A DNA stretch of 26,320 nucleotides. It comes from CAYYMZ01 sp964473025. GTDB taxonomy: Bacteria; Patescibacteriota; UBA1384; DTJR01. Shown here piece after piece: positions 23,323-26,320 of this stretch. The stretch spans positions 1 through 26,320 of the forward strand of contig CAYYMZ010000013.1 in the NCBI GenBank assembly GCA_964473025.1, written 5' to 3'. The number at the start of each line of letters is the position of its first letter. Position 1 is the stretch's first letter. The position numbers were made by a program, and so were the translations under genes. Under the pieces are notes generated by a model. The model was not told the DNA's origin and did no database searches. It was given only the letters and a program-made list of their open reading frames with translations.

Positions 23323-24795
23323 TTAAATCTTTGGTTTTTTGTCTTTCATCCCTGAAACTTTTTCGAATTGATGTGAAATATTTAAAATAATTTCTTCTCC
23401 AAGCTGGGGACCGACAATTTGAATACCGACTGGCAATTCTTTGTCGTCGCGCTTTACCGTTCCCGCAGGTGTGGAAATTGCCGGAACACCAGCCGGATTG
23501 ATCGGCACCGTGTAAATGTCGCTTAAATACATCTGGATTGGGTTGCCAGATTTTTCACCGATCTTGAAAGCGGGAGTTGGTGAGACCGGAGTGACAATAG
23601 CATCTACTTTTTTAAAGACCTCTTCAAAGTCGGATTTTACAAGTGTCCGCAGCTTCGTCGCTTTGCGATAATAAGCATCGTAGTATCCGGCCGATAAAAC
23701 ATAAGTACCAAGCATAATACGTCTTTTTGCTTCGTCGCCGAAACCCTCTTCGCGAGACGCAGCGTAAACTTCGTCTAAATTCAGATCCCTATTTTCTCGC
23801 AAAACCGAGTGTCCGAAGCGAACACCGTCATAACGGGAGAGGTTTGAGCTAACTTCAGCCGGCTGAAGAATATAATAAACAGCTAAAGCGTATTCGGTGT
23901 GCGGAAGTGAGATTTCAACAATTTCAGCACCAAGTTTTTTGAGTTTTTCGATTGCCTCTTTTACAACCTTCTCGACATCTTCGTCCATTCCTTTTTGGAA
24001 ATACTCTTTTGGGATACCAATTTTCTTACCCCTAATATCGCGTTCAAGTGATTTTGAATACTCCGGTACGGTTGCATCTAGAGTTGTCGCATCGAGCTCG
24101 TCGCGACCGGCAATAATTTCCAGAAGCAAAGCAGCGTCTTCTGTTGTCTTGGCTATCGGCCCAACTACGTCTAAGCTGGAAGCCATCGCGATAACGCCAT
24201 ATCTGGATACACGTCCGTACGTCGGCTTTAAACCAACAATGGAACACAAACTAGCTGGTTGACGGATAGAGCCCCCTGTATCTGTGCCAATTGCGCCAAG
24301 GCATTCATCGGCCGAAACCGCCGCCGCGGAACCACCTGATGAACCGCCAGGAACCCTTGAAGTGTCCCATGGGTTTTTGGTTGTTTTAAAATCAGAATTT
24401 TCCGTACTAGAACCATGTGCAAATGCGTCGAGGTTCGTTTTGCCTAAAATAACCGCTCCAGCGCTTTTAAGTTTCTTAACTACAGTTGCGTCATAACAAG
24501 GAATAAAACCTTTCAAAATATTTGAAGAGGCGGTTGTCTCAATCCCTTTGGTGCAAAGCAAATCTTTGATTGCAAGTGGAATACCATCAATTTTACTCAA
24601 GGATTTTCCCGACTTTCTTCTCTTGTCAGACTCTTTGGCAGCTGCGATTGCCTCGGATTTTAGAACCTTGAGATAAGCATCTATTTTTGGCTCAACCTCT
24701 TCTATTCTTTGCAGGACAGATTCTGTCAGCTCGACAGAGCTGATCTCGCCCGATCTTAACTTCTTTGATGCTTCAGCTATCGTTAATTCATGCAT
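23323..24795 (-). CDS. gatA: Asp-tRNA(Asn)/Glu-tRNA(Gln) amidotransferase subunit A
   Basis: GatA is the amidase subunit that releases ammonia from glutamine for transfer to the tRNA-bound acid. The Ser-cisSer-Lys triad is visible: Lys in PLAIKDLLC, then the GGSSGGSAAAV loop and the nucleophile in TDTGGSIRQPAS. The start at 24795 (MHELTIAEASKKL) is chosen over 24834 because it gives the normal N-terminus and follows a G-rich ribosome binding site; it overlaps gatC by eight bases. The length is 490 residues. Confidence 0.97.
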   Translation of the reverse strand: MHELTIAEASKKLRSGEISSVELTESVLQRIEEVEPKIDAYLKVLKSEAIAAAKESDKRRKSGKSLSKIDGIPLAIKDLLCTKGIETTASSNILKGFIPCYDATVVKKLKSAGAVILGKTNLDAFAHGSSTENSDFKTTKNPWDTSRVPGGSSGGSAAAVSADECLGAIGTDTGGSIRQPASLCSIVGLKPTYGRVSRYGVIAMASSLDVVGPIAKTTEDAALLLEIIAGRDELDATTLDATVPEYSKSLERDIRGKKIGIPKEYFQKGMDEDVEKVVKEAIEKLKKLGAEIVEISLPHTEYALAVYYILQPAEVSSNLSRYDGVRFGHSVLRENRDLNLDEVYAASREEGFGDEAKRRIMLGTYVLSAGYYDAYYRKATKLRTLVKSDFEEVFKKVDAIVTPVSPTPAFKIGEKSGNPIQMYLSDIYTVPINPAGVPAISTPAGTVKRDDKELPVGIQIVGPQLGEEIILNISHQFEKVSGMKDKKPKI

Positions 24796-25102
24796 TATCG
24801 TTATCCCCCAAGACCTTTGGCACAAGAATCTCACTTCCGTTAACCACAGGCGTATTACTAACTAATTCCTCGGTCGTACAGCAAGTTAGGTCTTTTTGGC
24901 AGGTCACGCCATCTTCCCGAAGAACATTATTCAAGCCAGTAACCTGAGATGTTTCTTCGATTTTTTCCAAATCAACATTGTCAATTTTTTTAAACAAATC
25001 TAAAATACCGGAGAGTTGAACCCTAAATTTTTCAACCTCCGCGTTATCCAAATCCAAATGTGCCAGTTTTGCAACCTGCAAAACCTCTTCTTTTGTTAAC
25101 AT
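24788..25102 (-). CDS. gatC: Asp-tRNA(Asn)/Glu-tRNA(Gln) amidotransferase subunit C
   Basis: GatC is the small subunit that holds GatA and GatB together. The N-terminal LTKEEVLQVAKLAHLDL and QLSGILDLFKKI segments are diagnostic over 104 residues. It starts the gatC-gatA-HEPN-gatB operon, has GAGGAG a few bases before the ATG, and has its own promoter at 25117-25144. Three Cys in the C-terminal part (CQKDLTCC) are unusual but lie outside the conserved regions. Confidence 0.93.
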   Translation of the reverse strand: MLTKEEVLQVAKLAHLDLDNAEVEKFRVQLSGILDLFKKIDNVDLEKIEETSQVTGLNNVLREDGVTCQKDLTCCTTEELVSNTPVVNGSEILVPKVLGDNDNA

Positions 25103-25116
25103 ATCGCTCCTCTTAA

Positions 25117-25144
25117 ATCATAACATCCGGTCCCTATAAATCAA
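25117..25144 (-). promoter_or_regulatory. gatCAB promoter
   Basis: On the minus strand TTGATT (25139-25144), 16 bases, then TATGAT (25117-25122). It lies directly after the ligA stop, and the transcript would begin about 13 bases before the gatC start, just upstream of its ribosome binding site. Confidence 0.7.
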
Positions 25145-25146
25145 GG

Positions 25147-26320
25147 TTAGGATGAAATAATTTTTTTGAGTTCTTCTTCGTCAATAATTTTTACCCCAAG
25201 TTCTTTTGCCTTGTCATATTTCGATCCTGGTTCGTCTCCCGCTACGACATAACTTGTTTTTTTTGAAACCGATCTAGACACATCAGCACCCATCGAACGC
25301 ACAATATCCTGTACCGCGTCGCGAGATAATGCCGGCAAAGTACCGGTAAAAACAAAGCTCTTGCCCTTGAGTTTATTTGATTTTTGACCCGAAATTTCAG
25401 GCAAAATAATCTTCAAACTTGCTTTAAATAACTTGTTGATAAAGTGTAAATTTTTCTCGTCGCGGAAATATTCATAAATACTTTGAGCTACAACGTCACC
25501 AATTTCATAAATAGAAAGAAGTTCTTCCTTGTTTAAGCTCGCCAGTTTGTCTACTGCTTCCCGGCCGCTTTGTACCTTATACTCACTGGTTAACTCACGC
25601 GCTAAATCGTTAGCTGTTTCGGTCCCCACAAATCTGATGCCAAGAGCATTAATCAATTTCCCAAGATCAATTTCTTTGTGCAATTTAATCGATTCGATAA
25701 TGTTTGATGCGGACTTATCCGCGAACCTCTCCAGCGGTTTTATATCTTCAAATTTAAGATAGAAAAGATCTGCGCCATCAGAAATCAGCTTACTCTTAAT
25801 AAGCTGATCGATGATTTTTACCCCCAACCCATCGATGCTAAATGCGCTGCGAGAAACAAAATGGCAGATTTTGCGACGCTGGACCTCAAAAATATTTTTA
25901 TCTTCAATATAATGAATCGCCTGACCCTCTTTGCGGTAAATCTTGGTGTTTAAAAATTTTTGTGGCATTTCAAATGGCTTTGCGCCCTTGGGTCTTAAAT
26001 TTTTAATAACAGAAATTACCCCAGGAATAACATCACCCGCTTTTTGGATAATCACGGTATCACCAACTCTCACGTCTTTTTTCTTTATTTCATCGGCGTT
26101 ATGTAAGGTTGCACGAGAGACCGTCGAACCCGCAACGAGCGTCGGTTTAAAAACAGCCACAGGGGTCAACGCACCGGTTCTACCAACCTGCAAAATAATG
26201 TCTTTTACAACTGTTGTCGCCTGCTCGGCGGCAAATTTATAGGCAATCATTCCTCTTGGAGATTTACCGACCACACCGAGATGGTCTCGCAATTTCTCGC
26301 TATTGATAACCACAACAACA
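25147..26320 (-). CDS. ligA: NAD-dependent DNA ligase, C-terminal part, zinc cysteines absent
   Basis: LigA seals nicks in DNA with NAD. The visible part, cut at the right edge, holds the end of the nucleotidyltransferase domain (LGVVGKSPRGMIAYKF), the OB fold (TGALTPVAVFKP, VRVGDTVIIQKAGDVIPGV), the helix-hairpin-helix region (HFVSRSAFSIDGLG onward) and a C-terminal BRCT domain (GKSFVFTGTLPALSRD). The four cysteines of the usual zinc finger are all replaced in the segment MPQKFLNTKIYRKEG to EVQRRK. The catalytic lysine lies outside the window. The reading frame stays open to the last base. Confidence 0.95.
   Translation of the reverse strand, partial: VVVVINSEKLRDHLGVVGKSPRGMIAYKFAAEQATTVVKDIILQVGRTGALTPVAVFKPTLVAGSTVSRATLHNADEIKKKDVRVGDTVIIQKAGDVIPGVISVIKNLRPKGAKPFEMPQKFLNTKIYRKEGQAIHYIEDKNIFEVQRRKICHFVSRSAFSIDGLGVKIIDQLIKSKLISDGADLFYLKFEDIKPLERFADKSASNIIESIKLHKEIDLGKLINALGIRFVGTETANDLARELTSEYKVQSGREAVDKLASLNKEELLSIYEIGDVVAQSIYEYFRDEKNLHFINKLFKASLKIILPEISGQKSNKLKGKSFVFTGTLPALSRDAVQDIVRSMGADVSRSVSKKTSYVVAGDEPGSKYDKAKELGVKIIDEEELKKIISS

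Noticed and set aside
4148..25102. UGA recoding, as in some CPR lineages
   Set aside because: Several genes end at UGA in the expected place with normal C-termini and overlapping downstream starts.

Overview
The window reads as a piece of the chromosome of a candidate-phyla-radiation (Patescibacteria) bacterium. Signs of this are tightly packed genes with 4-base start/stop overlaps, a very short EF-Ts, a release factor 1 with a shortened N-terminal domain, an NLPY instead of NPPY motif in PrmC, a DUF5654 protein, and an NAD-dependent DNA ligase that has lost its zinc cysteines. UGA is used as a normal stop (for example glmM, gatC, pgk), so the code is not recoded. No tRNA, CRISPR array or insertion sequence was seen. 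The phylum call is an inference; the 61 bases of 16S present are too few for placement.

Layout, left to right. 1-413: the 5' end of a leftward 16S rRNA gene and its leader, with a strong promoter and, unexpectedly, an intrinsic-terminator-like hairpin between that promoter and 16S. 414-5497: a coupled leftward operon glmM, a GlmU-like beta-helix protein, and the two subunits of a 2-oxoacid:ferredoxin oxidoreductase. 5583-7194: a GC-rich block unlike its AT-rich surroundings. It carries a carbonic-anhydrase-like gene with its own promoter and, behind it, a separate transcription unit of about 745 bases that has a good promoter, many stable hairpins, a predicted pseudoknot, a UUCG-capped terminator and only one small credible ORF. 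This is the best candidate in the window for an undescribed element. 7210-11008: DUF1653 protein, nitroreductase, M29 aminopeptidase, ClpP and trigger factor, all leftward, with separate promoters seen for clpP and tig. 11037-17512: a long leftward run fba, pgk, tpiA (glycolysis), then rseP, frr, pyrH, tsf, rpsB (the conserved translation and cell-envelope cluster).

17513-17770 is a divergent promoter region. To its right, rightward, are rpmE (with a leader that holds a near copy of the rpmE start), prfA and prmC. From 19966 to the end genes run leftward again: a HtrA-type protease, DUF5654, gatB, a HEPN-like protein, gatA, gatC and the 3' part of ligA. GatCAB makes Gln-tRNA and/or Asn-tRNA by transamidation; PrmC modifies the GGQ motif of the release factor encoded just before it.

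Two genes, prmC and the DUF5654 gene, carry short repeat or palindromic sequences in frame that look like small inserted elements. All calls come from reading the sequence by eye; no alignment, folding or database search was run.
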